Shown here: one piece after another, positions 9,299 through 15,478 of the stretch
How positions within the stretch are numbered: the stretch's first letter is position 1
Layout of the letters: each line of letters starts with the position of its first letter
Assembly: GCA_964505765.1 (NCBI GenBank)
Contig: CAZDJQ010000004.1
Coordinates: 1 to 45,186, forward strand
DNA from: CAZDJQ01 sp964505765
GTDB lineage: Bacteria; Patescibacteriota; Microgenomatia; UBA12405; JAHJSD01
Length of the DNA stretch: 45,186 bases
Direction: 5' to 3'
Notes under the pieces: model-generated
The model's database searches: none
Told to the model about the DNA's origin: nothing
Seen by the model: only the letters and a program-made list of their open reading frames with translations
Program-made: the position numbers and the translations under genes

Positions 9299-9307
9299 AT
9301 TTTACCA
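9299..9307 (-). promoter_or_regulatory. Extended -10 promoter of the restriction/CHAT/nuclease operon
   Basis: TGGTAAAAT on the minus strand ends 9 nt before the ATG at 9289. A -35 is weak, as usual for extended -10 promoters. No other promoter-like signal was noticed in the tightly overlapping genes down to 1710, so it may drive the whole four-gene block. Confidence 0.5.
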
Positions 9308-9392
9308 TCTCATTGCAGGATATTTAAGAAAAAGTAAAGGGCTGGAGGCGAAGAATTTATAAGTTAGAGTGAAACTCAAATTATCTAACCAC

Positions 9393-9419
9393 AACCGACC
9401 GACGTTATGTCTGTCGGTT
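9393..9419. repeat. Imperfect hairpin at the island boundary
   Basis: Two 11-nt arms, AACCGACCGAC and GTCTGTCGGTT, pair with a single mismatch around a GTTAT loop. It lies between the divergent restriction-methylase and deoxyribosyltransferase-like genes. There is no T-run, so it looks more like a small palindromic intergenic repeat than a terminator. Confidence 0.6.
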
Positions 9420-9443
9420 ATCCAAATTAAAACAAATAAATTT

Positions 9444-9452
9444 TGCTATAAT
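9444..9452 (+). promoter_or_regulatory. Extended -10 promoter giving a leaderless mRNA
   Basis: TGCTATAAT is a perfect extended -10 element. It ends 6 nt before the ATG at 9459, so transcription should begin at or next to that A. There is no Shine-Dalgarno. This also decides the start codon, since an in-frame ATG upstream at 9369 would precede the promoter. Confidence 0.7.
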
Positions 9453-9458
9453 TCTTCC

Positions 9459-9881
9459 ATGAGAATAGGTGTTGTCGGCAGTATGCAATTTACCGAGAAA
9501 CTAATTGAATATCGAGATAAATTAAACAAAATGGGCTGCGATGCGTTTGTTACCAATCTTGCCGATCCCTTTATTGGTAAGAGCAATAAAGAAAAGGAAA
9601 AAATAAAAATCTACCAAAAAAATAATAAAGACGCGATCAGAGAGTTTTGGCGTCAAATGCAAGGTGCCGATGGTATTTTAGTAATTAACATTGACAAGGA
9701 TGGAATTAAAAATTACATTGGCGGCAATACTTTCCTTGAAATAGGATTTGCTCACATATTAAATCAAAAAATATTTTTACTTAACCCCATCCCAGATATA
9801 CCTTATTATGAAACTGAAATTAAAGCAATGAAGCCAGTTGTGCTAAATCAAGATCTGGAAAAAATAAAGTCATTTATATAA
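9459..9881 (+). CDS. Nucleoside 2-deoxyribosyltransferase-like protein
   Basis: The 140-residue protein begins MRIGVVGSMQF, a Rossmann-like first strand and loop. It has a central DGILVINID strand and a GGNTFLEIGFAHILNQKIFLL segment, which matches the glycan-nucleoside binding and catalytic Glu region of nucleoside 2-deoxyribosyltransferase-like folds (related to TIR/SLOG-type folds). The end PYYETEIKAMKPVVL fits the same family. Such proteins cleave or transfer N-glycosidic bonds of nucleotides, or act as uncharacterised housekeeping enzymes common in CPR genomes. It is divergent from the restriction island with its own promoter. Whether it belongs to the island functionally is unknown. Confidence 0.75.
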   Translation: MRIGVVGSMQFTEKLIEYRDKLNKMGCDAFVTNLADPFIGKSNKEKEKIKIYQKNNKDAIREFWRQMQGADGILVINIDKDGIKNYIGGNTFLEIGFAHILNQKIFLLNPIPDIPYYETEIKAMKPVVLNQDLEKIKSFI

Positions 9882-9952
9882 GGCAAAATCCTGAGGGCTG
9901 GAAATTGATATAAATTCAAGTAGCGGATAGTGTCAGTTGGTTATTAAATTTA

Positions 9953-10393
9953 TTATCCGTTCGAAGTGAATACCCAATTACCGTCAAATTCTGCGTTTTC
10001 AACCAAAGGTGCATTCCAATGTCTAAAAGCTTTTTTTGTATAAACCAAAGAGTCTACTCCCGGCTGGTAATGACCGCTTTCATTTGAAATTTTGGTAATC
10101 TGTCCGTCATATACTTTAAACATTCCTGCGCCAACAACTTCCTTTTCATTGCACAGCTCCGGATGGTGCATCTTGCACTCCGGCCTGGGATATCTTGAAA
10201 ACCTTACTTCGCCGTTCGGCCTGACTACATAAGGATACACACCATTTTCCATTATTGGCGGCCAATTTCTTCCTTTGCAAACGACTTGCACTTCGTCACC
10301 GGTTAGAGGATAATCTCCGCTTGACCGGTATTTTCTGCCTACACTCATAAAGTATTCAAAGAAATCATGGTTTTGTTCACATTCTTTTCTCAT
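9953..10393 (-). CDS. Hypothetical protein with SGHYxP motif
   Basis: This 146-residue soluble protein lacks a signal peptide and membrane segments. Its C-terminal half contains GAGMFKVYDGQITKISNESG followed by HYQPGVDSL. The stretch with a glycine, an IxKISNxSGHYxP core and a following helix is a recurrent module I have the impression of seeing in phage, effector and toxin-like proteins, without an assigned activity that I can state. It also has five cysteines, including CKMHHPELC near residues 73-81, which could bind a metal. It stands alone between unrelated genes. The start ATG at 10393 is the first residue of MRKECEQNHDF. No function is assigned. Confidence 0.7.
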   Translation of the reverse strand: MRKECEQNHDFFEYFMSVGRKYRSSGDYPLTGDEVQVVCKGRNWPPIMENGVYPYVVRPNGEVRFSRYPRPECKMHHPELCNEKEVVGAGMFKVYDGQITKISNESGHYQPGVDSLVYTKKAFRHWNAPLVENAEFDGNWVFTSNG

Positions 10394-10497
10394 AATATTA
10401 ATTATTTTATCATTTCTTGTCTTAATACTTAAAAAAGGGTTATTCTCCTGTTGCGTGGATTTGGGAAAAAGACGAAAGGCAGGAATTTGTGATAAAA

Positions 10498-11280
10498 CTA
10501 AGCTTTTCTATACCTCGAGATTAATTCAACTCTTTTTTTAAAGAAAGAAGTTTTATCTAAAAAGGCAATTTTGACTTGGTCGCCGACAGTCAAACATATC
10601 TTGTTTCCTTTTTTCAGCTGTTGGTCGATTTTGATGCCGTCAATAAAAACAAACACCGGTTCTTCGTTCGGGATTGGTTCAATGACCATTTTCTGCGATT
10701 TCAAAATATCACTTAGATATCTGTTTGTGGCTATCCCAACTACTGTCCATAAACCGCTTTCAAGCGGAATGACCGGCCCGCCTAGATTAAAATTATAAGC
10801 AGTACTGCCTAACTCTGTGCTAATACATATTCCTGTCCCTTTTACCTCAAAACTCCGAAAATAAAAATCCTCAGTATCAAGTTTGAACCCGTGATATCCC
10901 ATGATTGAAGAACCTAAAACGACATCATTTACCGCCATTCCCAAAGTTTCTTTATTACCGCTTTTATCTTCAAGAACAACTTTAATTGATTCTGTTTTTA
11001 GAATATTCAGGTCTAATTTGTCATTTACTAAATCGTCAAGAATTTGTTGATTATCTTCAAACTTGTTCATTAAAAAATTCAAAGTGCCGGCACCCCGGCC
11101 CAAAAAAGGAACCTGAAGGTGGTTATATTTCTGGATTGCGTGCAAAATCGCCCCGTCGCCCCCGGAAACTAAAATTAAATCCGGGTCCGTTTCTTTAATA
11201 AACTGAGGATAGTTTTGTTTTATTAACTTATTAAATCCTTCGCTCCGTCGATCTTCGTTTTCAATATATTTAATTTTCAT
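10498..11280 (-). CDS. nadK: NAD kinase
   Basis: This 260-residue protein has the family landmarks: GGDG at 40-43 for phosphate and ATP binding, a GRGAGTLNFL loop (usually GxNxGxLGFL) near 63-72, and STELGSTAYNFNLGGPVI near 155-172, which corresponds to the TPTGSTAY motif. A late DGIK motif is also present. The enzyme phosphorylates NAD to NADP in the cytoplasm. Its length fits short bacterial NAD kinases. The ATG at 11280 is preceded by TATAAT 7 nt upstream, pointing to a leaderless mRNA. The GRGAGT variant in place of the usual asparagine is a mild deviation. Confidence 0.9.
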   Translation of the reverse strand: MKIKYIENEDRRSEGFNKLIKQNYPQFIKETDPDLILVSGGDGAILHAIQKYNHLQVPFLGRGAGTLNFLMNKFEDNQQILDDLVNDKLDLNILKTESIKVVLEDKSGNKETLGMAVNDVVLGSSIMGYHGFKLDTEDFYFRSFEVKGTGICISTELGSTAYNFNLGGPVIPLESGLWTVVGIATNRYLSDILKSQKMVIEPIPNEEPVFVFIDGIKIDQQLKKGNKICLTVGDQVKIAFLDKTSFFKKRVELISRYRKA

Positions 11281-11287
11281 ACTTTTA

Positions 11288-11293
11288 ATTATA
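11288..11293 (-). promoter_or_regulatory. -10 box of nadK, leaderless spacing
   Basis: A perfect TATAAT on the minus strand lies 7 nt before the nadK ATG. No Shine-Dalgarno sequence is present between them. Confidence 0.6.
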
Positions 11294-11321
11294 CAAATAA
11301 AATACCATGGTTTGAACTGTG

Positions 11322-11345
11322 GTACTACGATTTAAATCGTAGTAC
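11322..11345. repeat. 24-bp perfect palindrome
   Basis: Two 12-nt arms (first arm GTACTACGATTT) form an uninterrupted palindrome centred on TTTAAA. It abuts the stop codon of the P-loop NTPase gene and lies about 40 bp before nadK. It shares length and an ACGRTTTAAAYCGT core with the palindrome at 13504-13529. It may act as a transcription end signal or be a dispersed repeat. Confidence 0.8.
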
Positions 11346-12145
11346 TAAACAATTGGGGCAAATTCAAAATCAAGGGTTTCTTCTAAAACCACTCTTTCGG
11401 CCTCAGAAAACTCACCGGGGTATTCCTCATAAATATCAACCAAAGGAACTCCATTCATTTCGGCGGCTATTTCAAGTATTCTGGTCAGCGATACGATAAT
11501 GTCCAAGGCAAATGGTTTTGGTTCACGGCGCAGGCCGTAAATCGTCGGGTTAATCTGTAGTCGCGGTCCTGGATTTAAACGTGTATTAAGCCAAGTCCAA
11601 GATACACCAACTGAGGACACGACCTGGCGCCACTTTTCTTGATCCTTAATATTACTTCCTAAAATCAACGCTAAATCCAGTTCGCCCAATCGATCTGGTT
11701 GATACGGGTTCTCCGGCCTCCCTGGAAAATCAGCAATCGCTATTCCCTTGCTTACTTTCAAATATTCATTGATTGACTGCCGTACTTCTTCTTCATTTGC
11801 TGTTGACCTTATAATTCTTTCATTCCAGCCAATCCGTCCGGCTATTGCTTCACCTGATGGAGAATAGATATCCAGTTCGGTGTAAGAAGACGGAAAGTGA
11901 AAGAGCTTTAAATTTCGATAACAAGAGTAAGCATAGGTTGTTTTTCCCCGGTTAGGATTACCAACAACTCCAAGCCGAAAAACATTATTTTCAAAATGTT
12001 CTTTAAGCTGAACACAGCGGAGAGCAAACCGCCGACAGGCAAGATCACCAACTCGAGCAGGAGATGAAAGTATTTCCCTGCTCTCCTCGGCTAATTCTGC
12101 AACTTCTGAATCAATTATTTTTCCTCTTTCAGTCCGGCTAGACAT
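11345..12145 (-). CDS. P-loop NTPase of unknown role
   Basis: Starting at ATG 12145 the protein has 266 residues; an upstream TTG at 12199 would add 18 unlikely residues. A Walker A motif GNPNRGKT lies at residues 62-69 and a hydrophobic strand ending in an acidic residue, GIAIADFPG, at 134-142 looks like Walker B with a DxxG-like step. No G-protein NKxD motif is obvious, so it may be a kinase-like or SIMIBI-type P-loop protein. No membrane segment is seen. I do not recognise a named family. Its 3' end touches a palindrome shared with another site in the window. Confidence 0.7.
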   Translation of the reverse strand: MSSRTERGKIIDSEVAELAEESREILSSPARVGDLACRRFALRCVQLKEHFENNVFRLGVVGNPNRGKTTYAYSCYRNLKLFHFPSSYTELDIYSPSGEAIAGRIGWNERIIRSTANEEEVRQSINEYLKVSKGIAIADFPGRPENPYQPDRLGELDLALILGSNIKDQEKWRQVVSSVGVSWTWLNTRLNPGPRLQINPTIYGLRREPKPFALDIIVSLTRILEIAAEMNGVPLVDIYEEYPGEFSEAERVVLEETLDFEFAPIV

Positions 12146-12255
12146 AATTACTAGAGCAGGAATTAAACAAATTTTATCATGGAAATTAGAGGGTATCAAG
12201 GTGAAATTTTAATGAAAAAAAGAAAAAATTCTCACGGAAAAAATATGTTAAAGAG

Positions 12256-12285
12256 TTGCCAATCATCTGGTATATGTGGTATATT
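12256..12285 (+). promoter_or_regulatory. Promoter of the anchored 177-aa protein
   Basis: TTGCCA at 12256-12261 and an extended -10 TGGTATATT at 12277-12285 are separated by 18 bp between hexamers. The predicted start of transcription is about 12292, only a few bases before the ATG at 12297. Confidence 0.7.
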
Positions 12286-12296
12286 AAAAATAGAGA

Positions 12297-12830
12297 ATGG
12301 AAAATAAAGTTCTGGTGCCAATCATTGTTGTTTTATTCCTTAGTCTTTTCGGTGTCGTTGGTTACTTGATCTGGCAAAATAACCAGCTTCAGAAAACAGT
12401 TTTACAGGGACAACCACCGACAATTACGGAAGTAGAACCGACTTCGGAACCGGCAGAACAACCCGCTGATACTGATACGCCGTCTATTCCCCCGTCTCCA
12501 ACCGTTAACCCGTTTCCCGACTGGTTGACTTATACCAGCCAGGAATACAACTTCCAATTTTCTCACCCGCCGGAATTTGAGGCGCTGGATGACGAAAATA
12601 ATTTATACGGCTGGCCAAACGGAGTGGTTTTACTCCACCAAGGCGGACAGGCTTATGATATTCCAGTTGAAGTCTGGGATACTCAAGCTGAATACCAACA
12701 AAAATATGCGACTCGAATGTCAGAAATAACGGTTAAACAAGCCGGAGGGAAATATATTACCTTCCTCAACAATACCGGGGTTGATTCATTTGACGAAATA
12801 ACTTCCACTTTCACAGAAATACAGCCCTAA
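12297..12830 (+). CDS. Membrane-anchored extracellular protein, unknown function
   Basis: The 177-residue protein starts with a hydrophobic helix (residues about 5-26, VLVPIIVVLFLSLFGVVGYL) and no cleavage site is evident, so it is likely an N-terminal anchor. A Pro/Thr/Glu-rich linker follows at about 38-75, then a compact domain of about 100 residues with YTSQEYNFQFSHPPEFE, a pattern common in exported proteins of this lineage (PsbP-like in look, not proven). It is monocistronic with a good promoter. Its role at the cell surface is unknown. Confidence 0.75.
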   Translation: MENKVLVPIIVVLFLSLFGVVGYLIWQNNQLQKTVLQGQPPTITEVEPTSEPAEQPADTDTPSIPPSPTVNPFPDWLTYTSQEYNFQFSHPPEFEALDDENNLYGWPNGVVLLHQGGQAYDIPVEVWDTQAEYQQKYATRMSEITVKQAGGKYITFLNNTGVDSFDEITSTFTEIQP

Positions 12831-12841
12831 GTTTCTAATTT

Positions 12842-13459
12842 TTAGGTTTTCACCCAGAAGCAGAGCCAGGTGGTTTTTTGTTCCGGCCTGATTTTAGTAT
12901 CTAGAACGGTATAGCCATTTACTTCTAGGATTTTTTGAAATTCTTTTTCCGAATAGTAGGAAAACCAGCGGCCGGTTTTTGGATCTTCTTCTTCACCAAT
13001 CCCCTGCTTTAAAGATATAAAGCCAACCCCGCCCGGTTTTATTTGCGCTTTAATTTTTTTAAGGGCATAATTAACTTCTTTTTTAGGGATATGAAGCAAG
13101 GTGGCGGCAGTAAAAAATCCGTCAAATTTTTGGTCCGAAAAATCTAAATCTTCAATCGCCATTTTTATAAACTCGGCTTTCGGGTTTCTTTTTCGGGCAA
13201 TTTTAAGTAGACCTAAAGAGGGATCAATTCCAGTATAGTCATAACCCAGATCAATTAATACTTCCGCGTCTCTGCCCGGACCGCAGCCAATTTCCAAAAC
13301 CTTACCTTCCGGCAGTAAATGATTAAACTGCTGTATTTCTTGATACCAATAAGAGTCTTTTTCATAACCGTGGTGTGTCCGGGCCCACTCTTCTGCGTTT
13401 TGTTGATAATATTTTATTGTCTGTTTTTTCTTATCGCTGTCTGTTTTTGAATTGCGCAT
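12842..13459 (-). CDS. Class I SAM-dependent methyltransferase
   Basis: Starting at ATG 13459 the protein has 205 residues; a TTG at 13468 gives only three more. SAM motif I is VLEIGCGPGRDAEVL near residues 56-70, followed by an acidic residue in DYTGIDPS after the second strand, and FFTAATLLHIP as the post-motif helix. This is the methyltransferase-11/25 fold. The substrate is unknown; small molecules, lipids or quinones are possible. A TATATT box 7 nt before the ATG supports a leaderless start there. Confidence 0.85.
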   Translation of the reverse strand: MRNSKTDSDKKKQTIKYYQQNAEEWARTHHGYEKDSYWYQEIQQFNHLLPEGKVLEIGCGPGRDAEVLIDLGYDYTGIDPSLGLLKIARKRNPKAEFIKMAIEDLDFSDQKFDGFFTAATLLHIPKKEVNYALKKIKAQIKPGGVGFISLKQGIGEEEDPKTGRWFSYYSEKEFQKILEVNGYTVLDTKIRPEQKTTWLCFWVKT

Positions 13460-13466
13460 TTTAGTC

Positions 13467-13472
13467 AATATA
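13467..13472 (-). promoter_or_regulatory. -10 box of the 12842-13459 methyltransferase
   Basis: TATATT on the minus strand ends 7 nt before the ATG at 13459. It overlaps the alternative TTG start, which argues for the ATG. Confidence 0.5.
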
Positions 13473-13503
13473 TTTAAATTTTATTTATTCTAGCATTAAA
13501 AAC

Positions 13504-13529
13504 AGTTTCACGGTTTAAACCGTGAAACT
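13504..13529. repeat. 26-bp perfect palindrome
   Basis: Two 13-nt arms (first arm AGTTTCACGGTTT) form a perfect palindrome around TTTAAA. It lies between two minus-strand methyltransferase genes, 37 bp after the stop of the upstream one. It resembles the palindrome at 11322-11345. Confidence 0.8.
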
Positions 13530-13566
13530 AGAATATTATAAGCAGATGATTTTAAGAGGACTTTTT

Positions 13567-14274
13567 TTAGTTCTCTATTATTTCTAATACATAAGTTGCT
13601 TGATAAAAAGGAAAAAACAGGAAAACAGCTCTGTTATATTTTACCTTTACTAGCTTCAAATCTAATTGCTTAAATATTTTTTTCCATTGAGAATCTTTTA
13701 AATTATTATGGGGATGATTAAAAAATTCAAAATTAACAATAGAATCACCAACTTTTGTTAGAAATAATTCTACTTGATTTCTATAAATATCTTCTTTAAT
13801 AATAATCCTTTTTTTTGAAACTCTTTTTGCCTCCTTTATAAGATTAACGGGCTCAGCCGCATGATGAAGCACGAATAAAATTAATGAGGTGTCAAAAGAT
13901 TTATTATCAAATGGAAATTTTTTGCCATTGTAAATTATTGGTTTTTCTTCTTCATAATGGGACTTATCTGCAATATCTAATGTCGTTACAGAAAAATTAC
14001 GCGCTTTTATAATTCTTGCTACTGTACCGCCGCCAGAACCAACATCTAAAATTTCCTCCCCTGCTAAATATGTTTCTATTTCATTTACAATTTTTTCCGC
14101 CCTTTTATATAAAATCTTAAGTTGAGGTTGACGAATTAAATTCATTAAGATTATTTTAGCTGCTTCATCAACTGATAATGGATTGTCTCCTGTGTAGGTA
14201 GCGCCAAGAGCTGTAATAAAGCGGTTAACAACCCCTGGATTTTGCTCCGGCGGTGCCGCCGATAAGTCTTCCAT
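13567..14274 (-). CDS. SAM-dependent methyltransferase
   Basis: The 235-residue protein has SAM motif I EILDVGSGGGTVARII near residues 74-89, an acidic second-strand end in VTTLDIAD, and SLILFVLHHAAEP near 130-142, which is typical of methyltransferase-11 enzymes acting on lipids or small molecules. The C-terminus is hydrophobic and aromatic (FLFFPFYQATYVLE), possibly for contact with a lipid substrate. The ATG at 14274 follows an extended -10 element by 8 nt. It is not closely related to the methyltransferase at 12842. Confidence 0.85.
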   Translation of the reverse strand: MEDLSAAPPEQNPGVVNRFITALGATYTGDNPLSVDEAAKIILMNLIRQPQLKILYKRAEKIVNEIETYLAGEEILDVGSGGGTVARIIKARNFSVTTLDIADKSHYEEEKPIIYNGKKFPFDNKSFDTSLILFVLHHAAEPVNLIKEAKRVSKKRIIIKEDIYRNQVELFLTKVGDSIVNFEFFNHPHNNLKDSQWKKIFKQLDLKLVKVKYNRAVFLFFPFYQATYVLEIIEN

Positions 14275-14282
14275 ATTAAGTA

Positions 14283-14291
14283 ATTATAACA
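14283..14291 (-). promoter_or_regulatory. Extended -10 promoter, leaderless spacing
   Basis: TGTTATAAT on the minus strand ends 8 nt before the ATG at 14274. Confidence 0.6.
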
Positions 14292-14380
14292 CTGGACAAA
14301 TTCTTGGGGGAACAAATTTAATTGAGGGTAGAAATAAATTAAGAGGTAGGTTATTGGTGCGGCGATTACTTTTTATTTTC

Positions 14381-14480
14381 NNNNNNNNNNNNNNNNNNNN
14401 NNNNNNNNNNNNNNNNNNNNNNNNNNNNNNNNNNNNNNNNNNNNNNNNNNNNNNNNNNNNNNNNNNNNNNNNNNNNNNNN
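14381..14480. other. Scaffold gap of 100 N
   Basis: Exactly 100 undetermined bases. The length is conventional, so the real size is unknown. The 90 bases to its left hold no recognisable gene apart from the promoter at 14283; the nitroreductase gene starts 12 bp to its right. Confidence 0.98.
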
Positions 14481-14492
14481 AGTCATGATAAA

Positions 14493-15242
14493 ATGAATTT
14501 AGTGAAACCACTAATTTGGTTAATAATTATTGGCCCGGTGGTAATTTTAGCTGTTATTGTTCTTAACCGGAAAAAAAATAATTCTATGATTAAAAAGCCA
14601 AATAATACTAATATCACTGAGGAGAAGACCGAAACAATTAGGCTTCCTGCCCCTGATAAAACCAGCCCAACTTCATTAGAAGAAGCGATTGCCAACCGCC
14701 GTTCGCGCCGTGACTTTAAAGATCAGCCGCTTTCCCAAAAACAAATTTCCCAACTGCTTTGGTCGGCTCAAGGGATTACTGATAAAAATCAAGGGTTTCG
14801 AACCGCCCCTTCAGCCGGGGCTCTTTATCCTTTGGAAATTTATATTGTTGTTAAAGACAAAGGAGCTGGCGAGCTCAATTCCGGGGTTTATCATTATCTT
14901 CCGGAAAGCCACGCACTGGAAATGACGGCAAGCACGGATTTAAGTCGTAATTTAGCTAAAGCATGCCTCAACCAAAGCTTTATTGGTGACGCCCCTGTGT
15001 CTTTAGTGATCACTGCCGAATATTCCCGGGTGACTAACAAATACGGTGACCGCGGACAGCAGTATGTTCAGATGGAAGCCGGCCACGCCGCTCAAAATGT
15101 TTATCTGCAAAGCGAGTCATTAGGGTTAGGAACGGTTACTGTTGGTGCTTTTAATAACAATGAAATTGTCAACCTTCTTCAAATACCCCCGGAATATGAA
15201 CCTCTTTACGTCATCCCTATCGGCTATCCGACCTCAGATTAA
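14493..15242 (+). CDS. Membrane-anchored SagB-type nitroreductase-family dehydrogenase
   Basis: The 249-residue protein begins with a hydrophobic helix at about 4-26 (anchor). It then carries an FMN-dependent nitroreductase domain with SagB features: SLEEAIANRRSRRDF near 63-77 (phosphate-binding arginines), LLWSAQGIT, APSAGALYPLEIYIV near 108-122, and AGHAAQNVYLQSESLGLGTVTVG near 191-213. SagB enzymes oxidise azolines in peptide natural products, but no cyclodehydratase is nearby, so a stand-alone redox role is more likely. The orientation of the domain relative to the membrane cannot be decided by eye. The start lies close to a scaffold gap, though the ATG and hydrophobic anchor look natural. 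Confidence 0.85.
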   Translation: MNLVKPLIWLIIIGPVVILAVIVLNRKKNNSMIKKPNNTNITEEKTETIRLPAPDKTSPTSLEEAIANRRSRRDFKDQPLSQKQISQLLWSAQGITDKNQGFRTAPSAGALYPLEIYIVVKDKGAGELNSGVYHYLPESHALEMTASTDLSRNLAKACLNQSFIGDAPVSLVITAEYSRVTNKYGDRGQQYVQMEAGHAAQNVYLQSESLGLGTVTVGAFNNNEIVNLLQIPPEYEPLYVIPIGYPTSD

Positions 15243-15255
15243 TTCAAACTGACTA

Positions 15256-15264
15256 TGTTATAAT
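15256..15264 (+). promoter_or_regulatory. Extended -10 promoter, leaderless spacing
   Basis: TGTTATAAT is a perfect extended -10 element ending 7 nt before the ATG at 15272. Confidence 0.65.
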
Positions 15265-15271
15265 ATAAGAC

Positions 15272-15478
15272 ATGACAGAAAAACCATTACGCCGGCTCAA
15301 AGTGATTCTTGCCGGAGACAGACTTCAGGGGACCCGGGATGCTGAACAAATCGGGGTTCAGCCCAGACTAGAAGGTATTCCAACCGGCAGCTCAACTCCG
15401 GAGAATAAACGAATCATGTTAAGACCAATTCCAAAAGAAACTAGAATAAATTTAAAAAACTCTGAAACAACCGAGTAA
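15272..15478 (+). CDS. Small hypothetical protein (68 aa)
   Basis: A short, basic, soluble protein that starts MTEKPLRRLKVILAGDRLQG and has no membrane segment or catalytic motif. The perfect extended -10 box at leaderless spacing is the main support that it is a real gene. Its last 38 bp overlap the 3' end of the convergent subtilase gene. No family is recognised. Confidence 0.5.
   Translation: MTEKPLRRLKVILAGDRLQGTRDAEQIGVQPRLEGIPTGSSTPENKRIMLRPIPKETRINLKNSETTE

Noticed and set aside
10434..10486. CCTG...CAGG inverted repeat in the nadK/SGHYxP intergenic region as a terminator
   Set aside because: The arms are short with a bulge and about 30 nt of loop, and no T-run follows.
14284..14511. 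Minus-strand open frame running through the first N gap
   Set aside because: Most of its length is undetermined bases; the 31 real codons left of the gap (ending at 14284) match nothing I recognise and overlap the promoter of the methyltransferase.
14493..15242. SagB-like gene as part of an azole peptide natural product cluster
   Set aside because: No cyclodehydratase, precursor peptide or transporter is found nearby.
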